Source: Candidatus Desantisbacteria bacterium CG1_02_49_89
GTDB taxonomy: Bacteria; Desantisbacteria; UBA1551
NCBI GenBank assembly: GCA_001871075.1
Contig: MNUP01000053.1
Coordinates: 1-29,289 of the forward strand
Reading direction: 5' to 3'
Length of the DNA stretch: 29,289 nt
Positions 7,333 through 14,825 of this stretch are shown piece by piece; position 1 is the first letter of the stretch; each line of letters opens with the position of its first letter. The notes beneath the pieces were generated by a model. That model was not told the DNA's origin, did no database searches, and worked only from the letters and a program-made list of their open reading frames with translations. The position numbers were made by a program, and so were the translations under genes.

Positions 7333-7674
7333 ATGGTGGAGAATTACGAGTTCGGGAAAATAAAAATTGACGGGAAAGAGTACGGAAGCGACGTCCTGAT
7401 CCTCAAAGACGGCTCTGTAAGGGAATGGCGCAGGATCGAGGGCCATAAACTGGCCGTAAAGGACATAGAAGCGCTTATAAAGGAAAGGCCGCAGTCAATA
7501 GTGATAGGCACCGGAGAAGGCGGCGTGATGGACGTCCCCCGGGAAGTGGTAAAGTCGGTGATAAACAAAGGCATAGACATGGTGGTTGAAAAAACCCCTT
7601 CTGCCGTTCAGAAATACAACGATATGCTCAAAGAAGGCGTTGCGGTGAGCGCGGGATTGCACCTTACCTGTTAA
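7333..7674 (+). CDS. Mth938-like (DUF498/NDUFAF3-type) protein
   Basis: A 113-residue protein of the Mth938-like fold, related to the domain in the mitochondrial complex I assembly factor NDUFAF3; the bacterial role is not established. Family features are the N-terminal Y-x-F-G-x-I-x-I-D-G-K-x-Y segment, WRRIEGHKL, the strand IVIGTGEGG, the partially conserved middle, and the C-terminal EGVAVSAGLHLTC. In this family the last segment usually reads VAAAFHLTC, so the conserved HLTC end is kept. The ribosome site AAGAGG lies a suitable distance upstream. It may be co-transcribed with its neighbours, but repeats fill both flanks. Confidence 0.85.
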   Translation: MVENYEFGKIKIDGKEYGSDVLILKDGSVREWRRIEGHKLAVKDIEALIKERPQSIVIGTGEGGVMDVPREVVKSVINKGIDMVVEKTPSAVQKYNDMLKEGVAVSAGLHLTC

Positions 7675-7680
7675 AAAGAA

Positions 7681-7782
7681 TTATGAGTTATGAGTTATGA
7701 GTTATGAATCAACAGCAAGGAATTAATTTAAAATAGAATCCTTGTTTTTGACTCATAATTCGTAATTCATAACTCATAATTA
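7681..7782. repeat. iSTR element, 7-nt unit TTATGAG
   Basis: Four 7-nt units TTATGAG make the left arm (7681-7709) and TCATAACT-type units the right arm (about 7751-7782). The loop (AAGGAATTAATTTAAA ... TCCTTG) is itself an inverted repeat and closely matches the loop of the 19576-19680 element. Confidence 0.88.
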
Positions 7783-7799
7783 GGCGTAGTGACTAAACC

Positions 7800-8153
7800 A
7801 TGAATGATTTAATAAAGTGGGTGCCGGTAATAATCTGGAGCGTGGTTGTCTTCACCTTTTCTTCGATACCCAACCTTAAAATACCGGGTTTCGGGCTGGG
7901 ATTCGAAGACAAGATCTATCACTGCGCCGAGTTTATCATCTGGGGGATGCTTTTTGCCCGGTCAGGCACAAAGGCGGGGCTGAAGCCTTCGGCCAACCTT
8001 ATTATTTTATTCGCGATAGGGATGGTTTTTGCGTTTGTTGATGAATGGCACCAGAACCTGATCCCGGGCAGGCGTTTCGACTGGAAAGACATGGTCGCGG
8101 ACTGGGCCGGGCTTGGAATATCAGCGTTCTTCTGGTTGTTCCTTAAGAAATAA
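7800..8153 (+). CDS. VanZ-like membrane protein
   Basis: A 117-residue VanZ-family protein with three to four membrane segments (WVPVIIWSVVVFTFSS; AEFIIWGMLFARS; LIILFAIGMVFAF; WAGLGISAFFWLFL). It carries the family hallmark DEWHQNLIPGRRFDWKDMVAD, in which the D-E-x-H-Q and R...D residues are the conserved polar core. VanZ-type proteins are broadly distributed; one confers low-level teicoplanin resistance, but most have no known function. It starts 17 nt after a repeat element. Confidence 0.88.
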   Translation: MNDLIKWVPVIIWSVVVFTFSSIPNLKIPGFGLGFEDKIYHCAEFIIWGMLFARSGTKAGLKPSANLIILFAIGMVFAFVDEWHQNLIPGRRFDWKDMVADWAGLGISAFFWLFLKK

Positions 8154-8177
8154 TTGCAGTAGCGGTCGGAACGCTTC

Positions 8178-8217
8178 ATTGCAAAAGTCAAATTGCAAAT
8201 TGTAAAATGCAAATTTA
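8178..8217. repeat. short tandem array of TTGCAAA-like units
   Basis: Imperfect units based on ATTGCAAA/TTGTAAAA follow the VanZ-like gene. They resemble a degraded iSTR arm. Confidence 0.45.
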
Positions 8218-8278
8218 ACCACAGGTTCATGAACATGTATTTTTACTTAACACTAAATATAATCACTGTCCCTAAAGG

Positions 8279-8316
8279 ACCCCTGCGTCTTGCTTTCATG
8301 AGAAAGCTGCAGGGGT
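8279..8316. other. two-part hairpin upstream of the secreted protein gene
   Basis: ACCCCTGC (8279-8286) pairs perfectly with GCAGGGGT (8309-8316), with an inner stem GCTTTC-ATGA-GAAAGC. No T-tract follows, so a structured leader or repeat is as likely as a terminator. Confidence 0.5.
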
Positions 8317-8364
8317 AATTATCTTTTGAAATCACCGTAATCAGATTTTAAAAAGGAGGGGTTT

Positions 8365-9093
8365 ATGCGTAAGATAATGGTTGTGGCAGTAGCGGCGTTG
8401 CTCCTGCTTGTGCCGGCAGCGGTAATAGCCCAGGAATGGACGGAAGTAAAAGATGAGAAAGTGACGGTTAACGAATTCTTCGCTATGGGCCGATTTATAA
8501 GCCTTAAACCGGTAAACGATTTCCTGGCGAACAACGGGTTCGGAAGCCTTGGCGATAACCCGATGATGTACGGCGTGACAACAAAAAACAAAGCCGGCGA
8601 TAAGGTCTACTGGGGGCTTTCTGCAGGCACGACGATCGGGGAAGGTATTTTTAACATACTCGCTCCCAATCTCATAGAGAGGAACATATCCAGGATCGGA
8701 ACAGACACCGTCACGAACAGAGCCGAGTTCAACATGATGTTCGCTGAAGGCATTTTTGAATACGAGATCGTAAAGCTGGGCGGTTTCTCTGTGGCAGCAG
8801 GCATGGGTATCGGGTTCGGCGGCGCTTCGATCACAGTGATCGGCGACAACGGCGGAAGGTACAGAAAGCTTTCATTCCTGGTCAACCCTGTTGCTTCCGC
8901 AAAGTACCATTTCTTTGAGGAATCCGGCGGCGGAGTGATAGTGTCTTTTACCGCGAGCTATGATTACTACCCGAATATCTACTGGTGGCCCGCGGAAGCC
9001 GGCACGCTCCCGCAGCCCGATGCATTTGACATGACCGGGGCGTCTGTCTGGGTGTCGGTCGGTATCCCGGTGACCGAGATCAAGGAAAAATAG
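8365..9093 (+). CDS. secreted protein of unknown function
   Basis: A 242-residue protein with a clear Sec signal peptide (MRKIMVVAVAALLLLVPAA, cleavage likely after VIAQ). I do not recognise the mature part. It is rich in Gly, aromatic residues and alternating hydrophobic strands (for example KVYWGLSAGTTIGEGIFNI, FSVAAGMGIGFGGASITVIG, GGGVIVSFTASYDYYP), a pattern seen in small outer-membrane beta-barrels. A periplasmic or outer-membrane location is therefore plausible but unproven. The ribosome site GGAGGGG is strong. The YacP-like gene starts 20 nt after the stop, so the two are probably co-transcribed. Confidence 0.75.
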   Translation: MRKIMVVAVAALLLLVPAAVIAQEWTEVKDEKVTVNEFFAMGRFISLKPVNDFLANNGFGSLGDNPMMYGVTTKNKAGDKVYWGLSAGTTIGEGIFNILAPNLIERNISRIGTDTVTNRAEFNMMFAEGIFEYEIVKLGGFSVAAGMGIGFGGASITVIGDNGGRYRKLSFLVNPVASAKYHFFEESGGGVIVSFTASYDYYPNIYWWPAEAGTLPQPDAFDMTGASVWVSVGIPVTEIKEK

Positions 9094-9113
9094 CAGGCGG
9101 AAACTTACAGAAG

Positions 9114-9638
9114 ATGGCGGTATACTATATACTTGACGGGAACAATATAATTAAAAGCACGCAGGTTTTTCTTGATGCTGCCGGCGGCAATTTTATCAAA
9201 GCCCAATACGAGCTCGTGGAAGCCGCGCATAAGGCGCTTGTGCGCAGGTCCTCTGGCGACACCCTTGACGTGGTTTTTGACGGCGGAGGCATGAACTACA
9301 AGTTCATTCCTCCGTTTGGCGCGAAGGTCGCGTTCAGCAAAGACAGGAGCGCTGACAGGGTTATATGCGAAAAGATAAAAAAGGCGTCCGACCTGTGGGT
9401 GCAGGGGCACGGTTTTGACAGAACGGTGGTTGTCAGCGATGACCTGGAGATACGCGAATGCGTGAAGATATTCGGCGCTGTGTCCTGGCGCACCGCGGAA
9501 TTCGTTGAAAAGGTTTTCCCGCGGAAAGCAGAAAAGCCCCTGGCGCGGGCAAAACAGGCTGTTGAAAAAACAATAAGGCCGGACCACCAGGCGAAAATAA
9601 CCGAAGAGCTTGAGAAGCACTTTGGCATTAAAAAATAA
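9114..9638 (+). CDS. YacP-like NYN-domain ribonuclease
   Basis: A 174-residue protein of the NYN (Nedd4-BP1/YacP) PIN-like nuclease family; B. subtilis Rae1/YacP is a ribosome-associated endoribonuclease. Acidic metal-binding positions are visible in YILDGNNII (D8), LDVVFDGGG, SKDRSADRVI and VVVSDDLEIRE. Length matches the family. It starts 20 nt after the secreted-protein gene with only a weak purine-rich site upstream. A single-stranded RNA nuclease role is the family expectation, not something visible here. Confidence 0.88.
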   Translation: MAVYYILDGNNIIKSTQVFLDAAGGNFIKAQYELVEAAHKALVRRSSGDTLDVVFDGGGMNYKFIPPFGAKVAFSKDRSADRVICEKIKKASDLWVQGHGFDRTVVVSDDLEIRECVKIFGAVSWRTAEFVEKVFPRKAEKPLARAKQAVEKTIRPDHQAKITEELEKHFGIKK

Positions 9639-9652
9639 GTCAAAAGTAACTG

Positions 9653-9674
9653 AATAACCACGGAGACACGGAGG
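9653..9674. repeat. half array AACCACGGAGACACGGAGG
   Basis: ACCACGGAG/ACACGGAGG units of 9 nt with no complementary arm in this spacer. It is interrupted by the CAGTCGCC element. Confidence 0.6.
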
Positions 9675-9676
9675 CA

Positions 9677-9716
9677 CAGTCGCCTCATCGGCGACCCGCC
9701 GAAGTGGCGGGAGACT
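9677..9716. repeat. CAGTCGCC hairpin element, partial copy
   Basis: Matches the left two thirds of 6385-6442, including the GTCGCC...GGCGAC hairpin and the CCGCCGAAG segment. The right terminal GGGCGACTG is missing. Confidence 0.65.
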
Positions 9717-9725
9717 ACCTTTGAT

Positions 9726-9773
9726 GTAACTCAAGGCTTCAGCCTTGATGTCAAACCTAAAGGTTTGAGTTAC
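9726..9773. repeat. 48-nt GTAACTCA/TGAGTTAC double-hairpin element, copy 2
   Basis: Same skeleton as 1763-1810 (outer arms, TC and AA loops, TGATGTCA linker), but the stems are AGGCT/AGCCT and AACCT/AGGTT. Both stems still pair perfectly. Confidence 0.85.
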
Positions 9774-9828
9774 AATAATATTCCTTGTTGTTGCTCTGAC
9801 ACGTTGACACGTTGACACTTTGACACGC
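9774..9828. repeat. half iSTR: conserved loop plus four 8-nt TGACACGT units
   Basis: The loop-like sequence ATTCCTTGTTGTTG, shared with 7681-7782 and 19576-19680, leads into four 8-nt units (9797-9828) of the type seen at 4606-4637. The left arm is missing, replaced by the 48-nt element. Confidence 0.7.
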
Positions 9829-9841
9829 TTGGGAGGCTATA

Positions 9842-10630
9842 ATGAAAGTGTTTATTTTCACGGACCTCGAAGGGGTTGCGGGAGTCGCGGACTTTGAATC
9901 CCAGACATACCCGGGAGGAAGGTATTACGAACAGGCGAAACACCTGCTTACCCAGGAAACAAACGCATGCGTAGAAGGATTGATTGAAGCGAAAGCAAAG
10001 GAAATAATAGTGCTGGACGGCCACGGGTGCGGAGGAATAATCCCGGACGAACTTCATAAGGAAGCGCGGCTTATATCAGGCACAGTGATGTCTCCCCCGT
10101 TCGGGCTCGACAACAGTTATGACGCGGTGATACTGCTCGCGCACCATGCCATGGCAGGCGTTGAGGACGGCAACCTGAACCACAGCTATTCGTCAACCGG
10201 GATCTTCAATATGTGGTTCAATGACGAACTTGTCGGCGAGATAGGGCTTGAATTCGCGCTTGCGGGGTATTTCGGGATACCCATAATACTGGTCACAGGC
10301 GATTCAGCGGCATGCAGGGAGGCAAAGAGTTACATAAAAACCGTGGAAACCGTGGTCGTGAAGGAAGGCATAAACAGGCGGACCGCGAACGCGCTTTCAC
10401 CCGGGCTGGCAAGGGAGCTCATAAAGGCAAAAGCAAAAACAGCCCTGAAGAGCATAAAGGAAATGAAGCGTTACAAGCTGCTGAAGCCGCCCTTTTCACT
10501 CAAGATCCAGTTTATCTCGTCGGATTCAACCGAGCGCCATGTTACAAAGCCGGGCTGCCTGAGGATCGACTCAAGGACCGTGCAGTTCAAATCAGACGAT
10601 TTCCTCAAGATGCTTCAATTATGGATCTAA
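9842..10630 (+). CDS. M55-family D-aminopeptidase (DppA-like)
   Basis: A 262-residue zinc aminopeptidase of family M55. The B. subtilis DppA ligand pattern is retained: D8 and E10 in TDLEGVAG, H61 in DGHGCGG, H101 or H102 in LLAHHAMAG, and E133 in ELVGEIGLEFA. The family cleaves N-terminal D-amino acids, for instance from D-Ala peptides released during peptidoglycan turnover. Length is normal. The ribosome site GGGAGG sits 6 nt before the ATG, just past an 8-nt repeat array. No peptide transporter is adjacent here. Confidence 0.92.
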   Translation: MKVFIFTDLEGVAGVADFESQTYPGGRYYEQAKHLLTQETNACVEGLIEAKAKEIIVLDGHGCGGIIPDELHKEARLISGTVMSPPFGLDNSYDAVILLAHHAMAGVEDGNLNHSYSSTGIFNMWFNDELVGEIGLEFALAGYFGIPIILVTGDSAACREAKSYIKTVETVVVKEGINRRTANALSPGLARELIKAKAKTALKSIKEMKRYKLLKPPFSLKIQFISSDSTERHVTKPGCLRIDSRTVQFKSDDFLKMLQLWI

Positions 10631-10752
10631 CGACCGTCGAGCGTCGCGCGTCTTACGTCATACGTAAATCTTTAAAACGTACGACCTACGACGTAAAACG
10701 TTTGACGGTATTCACGTACGACTTACGACGTATGACGTACGACGGACAAAGA
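10629..10752. repeat. large iSTR element of 7-nt ACGT-containing units
   Basis: Left arm units end in CGT (CTTACGT, CATACGT). The centre is AAATCTTTAAAA. Right arm units read ACGTACG, ACGTATG, ACGACGT and similar. The array runs from the dppA-like stop codon to the ribosome site of the dehydrogenase gene. It is the longest such array in the window. Confidence 0.85.
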
Positions 10753-10758
10753 GGAAAC

Positions 10759-11832
10759 ATGGAAAGCAAGCTACCGAAAAAGATGAGGGCTGTGGTGCTG
10801 CACGGGCCGGGTGATTACCGGCTTGAAGAAGTGCCCGTACCCTGCGCGGGGAAAGAAGAAATCATCGTAAAGGTCATCGCCGCGGGGATCTGCGCCGGGG
10901 ACGTGAAGTGCTGGAAAGGCACCGAGATGTTCTGGGGAGAAAAAGGTTATGCAAACCCGCCGGCAATTGCGGGCCATGAATTCATAGGAGAAGTGGTTGA
11001 GCTTGGAGAGGGCGCCGCGGAAAAGCACGGGGTTAAGATCGGAGAACTTGCGATCTCGGAGCAGATCGTGCCCTGCGGGGAATGCAGGTTCTGCAAAAGC
11101 GGGAAATACTGGCAGTGCTTCGTGCATGATATTTACGGGTTCAGGAAACAATTGAACGGCGGGATGGCCGAATACATAAAATATCCCGCGAGATCAGTCA
11201 CTCATAAGGTTCCTGGATCAATAGACAGGATACAGGCGGCGCTGATAGAACCACTTGCCTGCTCCATCCACGCGGTTGACCGCGGAAATATAGGGTCCGA
11301 AGACGTTGTTGTGATAGCCGGATGCGGGACTCTGGGGCTGGGGATGGTGGGAGCGGCAAGGCTTAAGAATCCCGGAAAACTTATTGCGGTTGATGTCCAG
11401 GACCTTCGCCTTGAAATAGCGAAATATATGGGCGCTGATCTGACGCTCAACCCCAGGAAAGAAGACGTTATCAAAAAGGTGCTGGATATGACCGGCGGTT
11501 ACGGGTGCGACGTTTATGTTGAAGCGTCAGGCCACCCTTCAGCCGTAAAGCAGGGCCTGCAAATGATACGCCGCCTGGGCACGTTTGTGGAATTCGGTGT
11601 TTTTGCCGGGGAGACATCGGTTGACTGGACGGTTATCGGGGACGGCAAGGAACTTGACATACGTGGCTCGCACCTTGGGCCCGGAACGTATCCCGCCGCG
11701 ATAGACTGCATAAACACGCAGAAAATAAAAACCGATAAGATAATAACCCACAGGCTGCCGCTGGAGAAATTCAAAGAAGGTTTTGAGCTGATGGCGCACG
11801 GCGAAGGCATTAAAATAGTACTTGTGCCATAA
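10759..11832 (+). CDS. zinc-dependent medium-chain alcohol/polyol dehydrogenase
   Basis: A 357-residue zinc MDR enzyme. Catalytic zinc ligands C45 and H73-E74 (in GICAGDVK and AGHEFIGEVV) and the structural zinc set C106, C109, C112, C120 are all present. The Rossmann motif is VVIAGCGTLGLG, followed by an acidic strand end (AVDVQD) favouring NAD+. Residues such as WKGTEMFWG and VHDIYGFRK resemble polyol dehydrogenases of the erythritol/L-threitol type, so a sugar-alcohol substrate is my best guess. ATG 10759 has GAGG 5 nt upstream. An in-frame extension to 10312 overlaps the dppA-like gene in another frame and translates the repeat, so I reject it. An intrinsic terminator overlaps the stop codon. 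Confidence 0.88.
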   Translation: MESKLPKKMRAVVLHGPGDYRLEEVPVPCAGKEEIIVKVIAAGICAGDVKCWKGTEMFWGEKGYANPPAIAGHEFIGEVVELGEGAAEKHGVKIGELAISEQIVPCGECRFCKSGKYWQCFVHDIYGFRKQLNGGMAEYIKYPARSVTHKVPGSIDRIQAALIEPLACSIHAVDRGNIGSEDVVVIAGCGTLGLGMVGAARLKNPGKLIAVDVQDLRLEIAKYMGADLTLNPRKEDVIKKVLDMTGGYGCDVYVEASGHPSAVKQGLQMIRRLGTFVEFGVFAGETSVDWTVIGDGKELDIRGSHLGPGTYPAAIDCINTQKIKTDKIITHRLPLEKFKEGFELMAHGEGIKIVLVP

Positions 11833-11857
11833 AAAATAGTAACGGATACTATTTTTT
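11831..11857 (+). terminator. intrinsic terminator overlapping the dehydrogenase stop codon
   Basis: AAAAAATAGTA and TACTATTTTTT form a perfect 11-bp stem with a 5-nt ACGGA loop and end in a T-run. The symmetric A/T tracts allow use in both directions. It separates the metabolic genes from the AT-rich cassette. Confidence 0.82.
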
Positions 11858-11887
11858 CATATTTTTCAGATAGGACAGGGAGACTAT

Positions 11888-11965
11888 ATGTCAATTTTAG
11901 ATTTTTTTAACCCAAAACCCAATATTGAGAAAATGTTAGAAGAAATGTGTAAAGGTAATTTATAA
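11888..11965 (+). CDS. 25-residue ORF, possible gene remnant or leader peptide
   Basis: ATG 11888 follows a good GGGAG site at 6 nt and encodes MSILDFFNPKPNIEKMLEEM plus five residues before TAA. The start resembles the N-termini of HEAT-repeat-type proteins, so this may be the stub of a larger gene replaced by the cassette. It could equally be a chance ORF. A TATAAT string at 11961-11966 overlaps its end, but I see no matching -35 box. Confidence 0.3.
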   Translation: MSILDFFNPKPNIEKMLEEMCKGNL

Positions 11966-11998
11966 TACTAATTATGAAAGAGTCTTGAGAAAAATACT

Positions 11999-13033
11999 AT
12001 GAGGAATTTTTTAATAAATTTTCTACCATATGCTCCAGTTAAAGAAGATATAAAAATAGGAAAGGTTCTACTTTGGCCATTTTATAAGAAAAAAGATGAA
12101 TATATTCCAGATGATACAATAAAGACACATCTTGAAATAATTTTCAAACAATATATTTGTACGGAAACACTTAAATCACTTAATGAAATTACCATTATAT
12201 CCCTTGATGATAAAATAGATTTTAAAGAATTAAACCCGAACGAAATGGAAGAAGTGAGATCTGCGACTTCAATTTTGTCCTTTTGCTCAATTGTAAACAG
12301 AGATTTTTCTAATCCAGTGTCCTCTGATAATTTTCAAATTTTTCTTCAACGGTTCAAGCCTGGCGATGACAAAATTGCTCCTTCGCATGGAAGCTGGATA
12401 CGGCACAATGTTATTAATTTAAAGATTCAGGACGCTAAATTCATTACCCCTTTTCATATTTGCATTCCACCTTTCGGCATAGATTACAATGAGAAAATTT
12501 TAAGAGGTTTGGAAAAAGTTTTGATGAATAGAAGCAAGCAAGAAGAGGCGAGAACCTTACGAGCATTAGAATGGTTCAATTATGCCAACATAAATATAGA
12601 TGGATTTAACTATTTTACCCGTATTATATTGATGTCCATTGCTTTTGAGATACTTCTCGGCGGGTATCAAGGCAAATTTGAATTTATGGAAAAAGTCAAA
12701 GGACTTATGTGTGAAACCAATGAATATACAGTAGAAAGAGAAATTCCTGATAAAGATGGTAAACAGGTTAAAGAGTGCCACACAGACAAGGAGTGGTTTG
12801 CTTACGATTTTTACAATCTTAGAAATAAAATTGTACATGGCAACAAATTAGAAGAAACTAATGAAAAACACTCTAGCGGGGAATTCTATTTTGAACTCGC
12901 CATTTCATTTTTTAAAGAATGCATGAAAAAGACACTATCTACCCTTTCTTATTATAAATATGATGCAATGGATTCGATACTGTGGGTACTAACAGCTGAA
13001 AAAATAAGCCAAAAAAAGAGAGCAGCTAAGTGA
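11999..13033 (+). CDS. Apea-like HEPN-domain protein
   Basis: A 344-residue protein encoded in markedly AT-rich DNA unlike its neighbours. I do not recognise the N-terminal 190 residues. The C-terminal part reads as an Apea-like HEPN domain: the helix ALEWFNYANINIDGFNYFTR, the segment IILMSIAFEILLGG, and then FYNLRNKIVHGN, which contains the R275-N-x3-H280 motif of HEPN ribonucleases. HEPN proteins with this motif are often metal-independent RNases in toxin-antitoxin, abortive-infection or CRISPR-linked systems. The next gene starts on GTG overlapping this stop by 4 nt, so the two are translationally coupled. The ribosome site is poor. The HEPN call is by motif and would need a profile search. 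Confidence 0.72.
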   Translation: MRNFLINFLPYAPVKEDIKIGKVLLWPFYKKKDEYIPDDTIKTHLEIIFKQYICTETLKSLNEITIISLDDKIDFKELNPNEMEEVRSATSILSFCSIVNRDFSNPVSSDNFQIFLQRFKPGDDKIAPSHGSWIRHNVINLKIQDAKFITPFHICIPPFGIDYNEKILRGLEKVLMNRSKQEEARTLRALEWFNYANINIDGFNYFTRIILMSIAFEILLGGYQGKFEFMEKVKGLMCETNEYTVEREIPDKDGKQVKECHTDKEWFAYDFYNLRNKIVHGNKLEETNEKHSSGEFYFELAISFFKECMKKTLSTLSYYKYDAMDSILWVLTAEKISQKKRAAK

Positions 13034-14790
13034 GCATATCATTTGAAGAAATTCAAAAGGCGCTTGGTCTCCCTGCCGAAATTAACGAATGGGAATTCAA
13101 GGAAGCGGCATGGGCTCTGCCTAAGAGTATATGGGAGACCATATCTGCATATGCCAATTCAGGAATTAGCGGATGCATTCTACTTGGTGTAAAACACAAA
13201 GGAAAGGTATTTGAGGTTTCAGGAATTACAGATATTGAGAAAGTTCAAAATGAGTTTACTAGCCAGATAGACCATGTCTTCAATGTCCCGCTTTCTTCCT
13301 ATATTCATATTGAACCAAAGCCTTATAATGATAAATGGATGCTCGTTATTTTAACTGGAGAACCCCCCAAGAGTCTTAAACCTGTTTTTATTAAAGAAAA
13401 AAGTCCTATAAAAGGCGGATACAAGCGTGTAGGTGGAAGCGACCTTCACTTAGTGGATAAAGATGTAGAGCGTTTTTATCAGGAAAGAAGTATCCAGCCA
13501 TACGAATTTTCTCCTATGCAATCTGTAAAAATAAATGAATTGGACCCAGCAATAATTCAAATCTATAAAAAATTACTCAGTCTCAGGGAGCCGGACAGCA
13601 AAATATTATTATATGACGATAATCGACTCCTTCAAAGCCTTAAAGCAGTTGTTTACGATGAAAATAATAAGAGATGGATTCCGACCATAGCCGGAGTTCT
13701 GCTTTTTGGTTCCGCGGAAGCCATTGCAAGAGAATTCCCTGCTTTTAAAGTTGATATAATAGACATAGACGGGACCGAATGGGTTCCTGATTATAAGGAG
13801 CGTTTTAAAAGCTATCCTTCCTATCAAGGTTCGCTTTTAACAATAGCAGCCGAAATCCTTGAAAGAATGCGCAAGGATATCGCGATTCCCTTTCAGTTAG
13901 AACCTCAAACCTTAACAAGAATTGATGAAACACCTCAGATGACATCCCTTCGAGAGGCCATCAGGAATGCCTTAATACACCAGGATTATCAAAAGAGGAA
14001 TCCAACACAGATTCGGAGGTTCAACGACCGGATTGAAATTGAGAACCCCGGATATTCTTTAAAACCTATTGAGCGTATAGGAGAACCAGGTTCTGAATTA
14101 CGTAATCCTATTATTGCAAGGGTCTTTAGTGATATCGGGTGGGCTGAAGAAAAGGGTTCCGGAATCCGAGCTATGCAAGATGCAATGGACAAAGCGGGTT
14201 TGACACCCCCTATTTTTGAGAGCGATACCGGTTCAAACCTTTTCCGCGTCACTTTTCGCTTACATCATTTTATGACCGAAGAAGACCTTGATTGGTTGCA
14301 GGAACATACCGAAGGTCATAATCTCTCTGATGAGGAAAAAAAAGCGCTTATTTTAGTGCGCCATACTGGCAGCGTCAATAATCTAACATACTGCCAGATA
14401 AACCATACAGATACCTTGACTGCGAGCAAGAGTTTAGCAAGACTCAGGGATAAAGGTTTTTTAGTTCAATCCCAGGTGAAAGGGCCCGGAACCTATTATG
14501 TACCTGCTGAGACGCTCCCAACACAAACCCCTGATTTATTCCATCCAGAACCTATAAAGAAAACCTATAAAGAAAAAGAAGAATCTATAAAGAACCGGAT
14601 TGCGGAACTATGCCGCACTCCTCATTCTGCTAAAGAGCTATCACTTAAATTAGGGAAGAATAGAGTATATCTTGTCATAAACTATCTCTCAAAAATGGTG
14701 AAAGAGGGAAAATTAAGACGCACAAATCCTGCTCCAAAAGCAAGGAATCAAAAATATTTTACAGAAAATAACAGAAATCATAAAAAGTAG
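13030..14790 (+). CDS. AlbA_2 / GHKL ATPase-like / winged-helix regulator-type protein
   Basis: A 586-residue protein with the COG2865 layout. An N-terminal Schlafen-type AlbA_2 domain (EWEFKEAAWALPKSIWETISAYANS, CILLGV) runs to about residue 150. A GHKL/HATPase_c_4 module follows, with N-box R308-E-x2-R-N313-A-x2-H317, the strand IEIENPG (near 336-341) and the G-box EEKGSGIRAM (373-382). Helix-turn-helix segments lie at about 425-490 and 525-570. Such proteins are annotated as predicted transcriptional regulators and recur near defence genes. Overlap with the HEPN gene suggests a functional pair. The last nine or so codons (TENNRNHKK) are made of 9-nt repeat units that belong to the left arm of an iSTR element. 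Confidence 0.85.
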   Translation: MSISFEEIQKALGLPAEINEWEFKEAAWALPKSIWETISAYANSGISGCILLGVKHKGKVFEVSGITDIEKVQNEFTSQIDHVFNVPLSSYIHIEPKPYNDKWMLVILTGEPPKSLKPVFIKEKSPIKGGYKRVGGSDLHLVDKDVERFYQERSIQPYEFSPMQSVKINELDPAIIQIYKKLLSLREPDSKILLYDDNRLLQSLKAVVYDENNKRWIPTIAGVLLFGSAEAIAREFPAFKVDIIDIDGTEWVPDYKERFKSYPSYQGSLLTIAAEILERMRKDIAIPFQLEPQTLTRIDETPQMTSLREAIRNALIHQDYQKRNPTQIRRFNDRIEIENPGYSLKPIERIGEPGSELRNPIIARVFSDIGWAEEKGSGIRAMQDAMDKAGLTPPIFESDTGSNLFRVTFRLHHFMTEEDLDWLQEHTEGHNLSDEEKKALILVRHTGSVNNLTYCQINHTDTLTASKSLARLRDKGFLVQSQVKGPGTYYVPAETLPTQTPDLFHPEPIKKTYKEKEESIKNRIAELCRTPHSAKELSLKLGKNRVYLVINYLSKMVKEGKLRRTNPAPKARNQKYFTENNRNHKK

Positions 14791-14816
14791 ATATTTTTGT
14801 GATTTTTGTGATTTTG
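14761..14816. repeat. iSTR element spanning the AlbA_2 gene 3' end
   Basis: The left arm, 9-nt units like ACAGAAAAT/AACAGAAAT (14761-14787), is coding. The right arm, units ATTTTTGTG (14792-14816), is the imperfect complement. The stop TAG is in the loop, and the right arm abuts the GGAGG of the next gene. Confidence 0.75.
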
Positions 14817-14825
14817 GAGGAAGAA

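Noticed and set aside
8279-8316. Riboswitch upstream of the secreted protein gene
   Set aside because: Only a simple two-part hairpin is visible; no known aptamer core could be recognised.
9105-9818. Long minus-strand ORF of 237 codons
   Set aside because: It lies opposite the YacP-like gene and repeat DNA, has no recognisable domain, and looks like a shadow of GC-rich codon use.
10312-10758. In-frame N-terminal extension of the zinc dehydrogenase to 10312
   Set aside because: It overlaps the dppA-like gene in another frame, translates the ACGT repeat array, and the ATG at 10759 has a good ribosome site and family-typical length.
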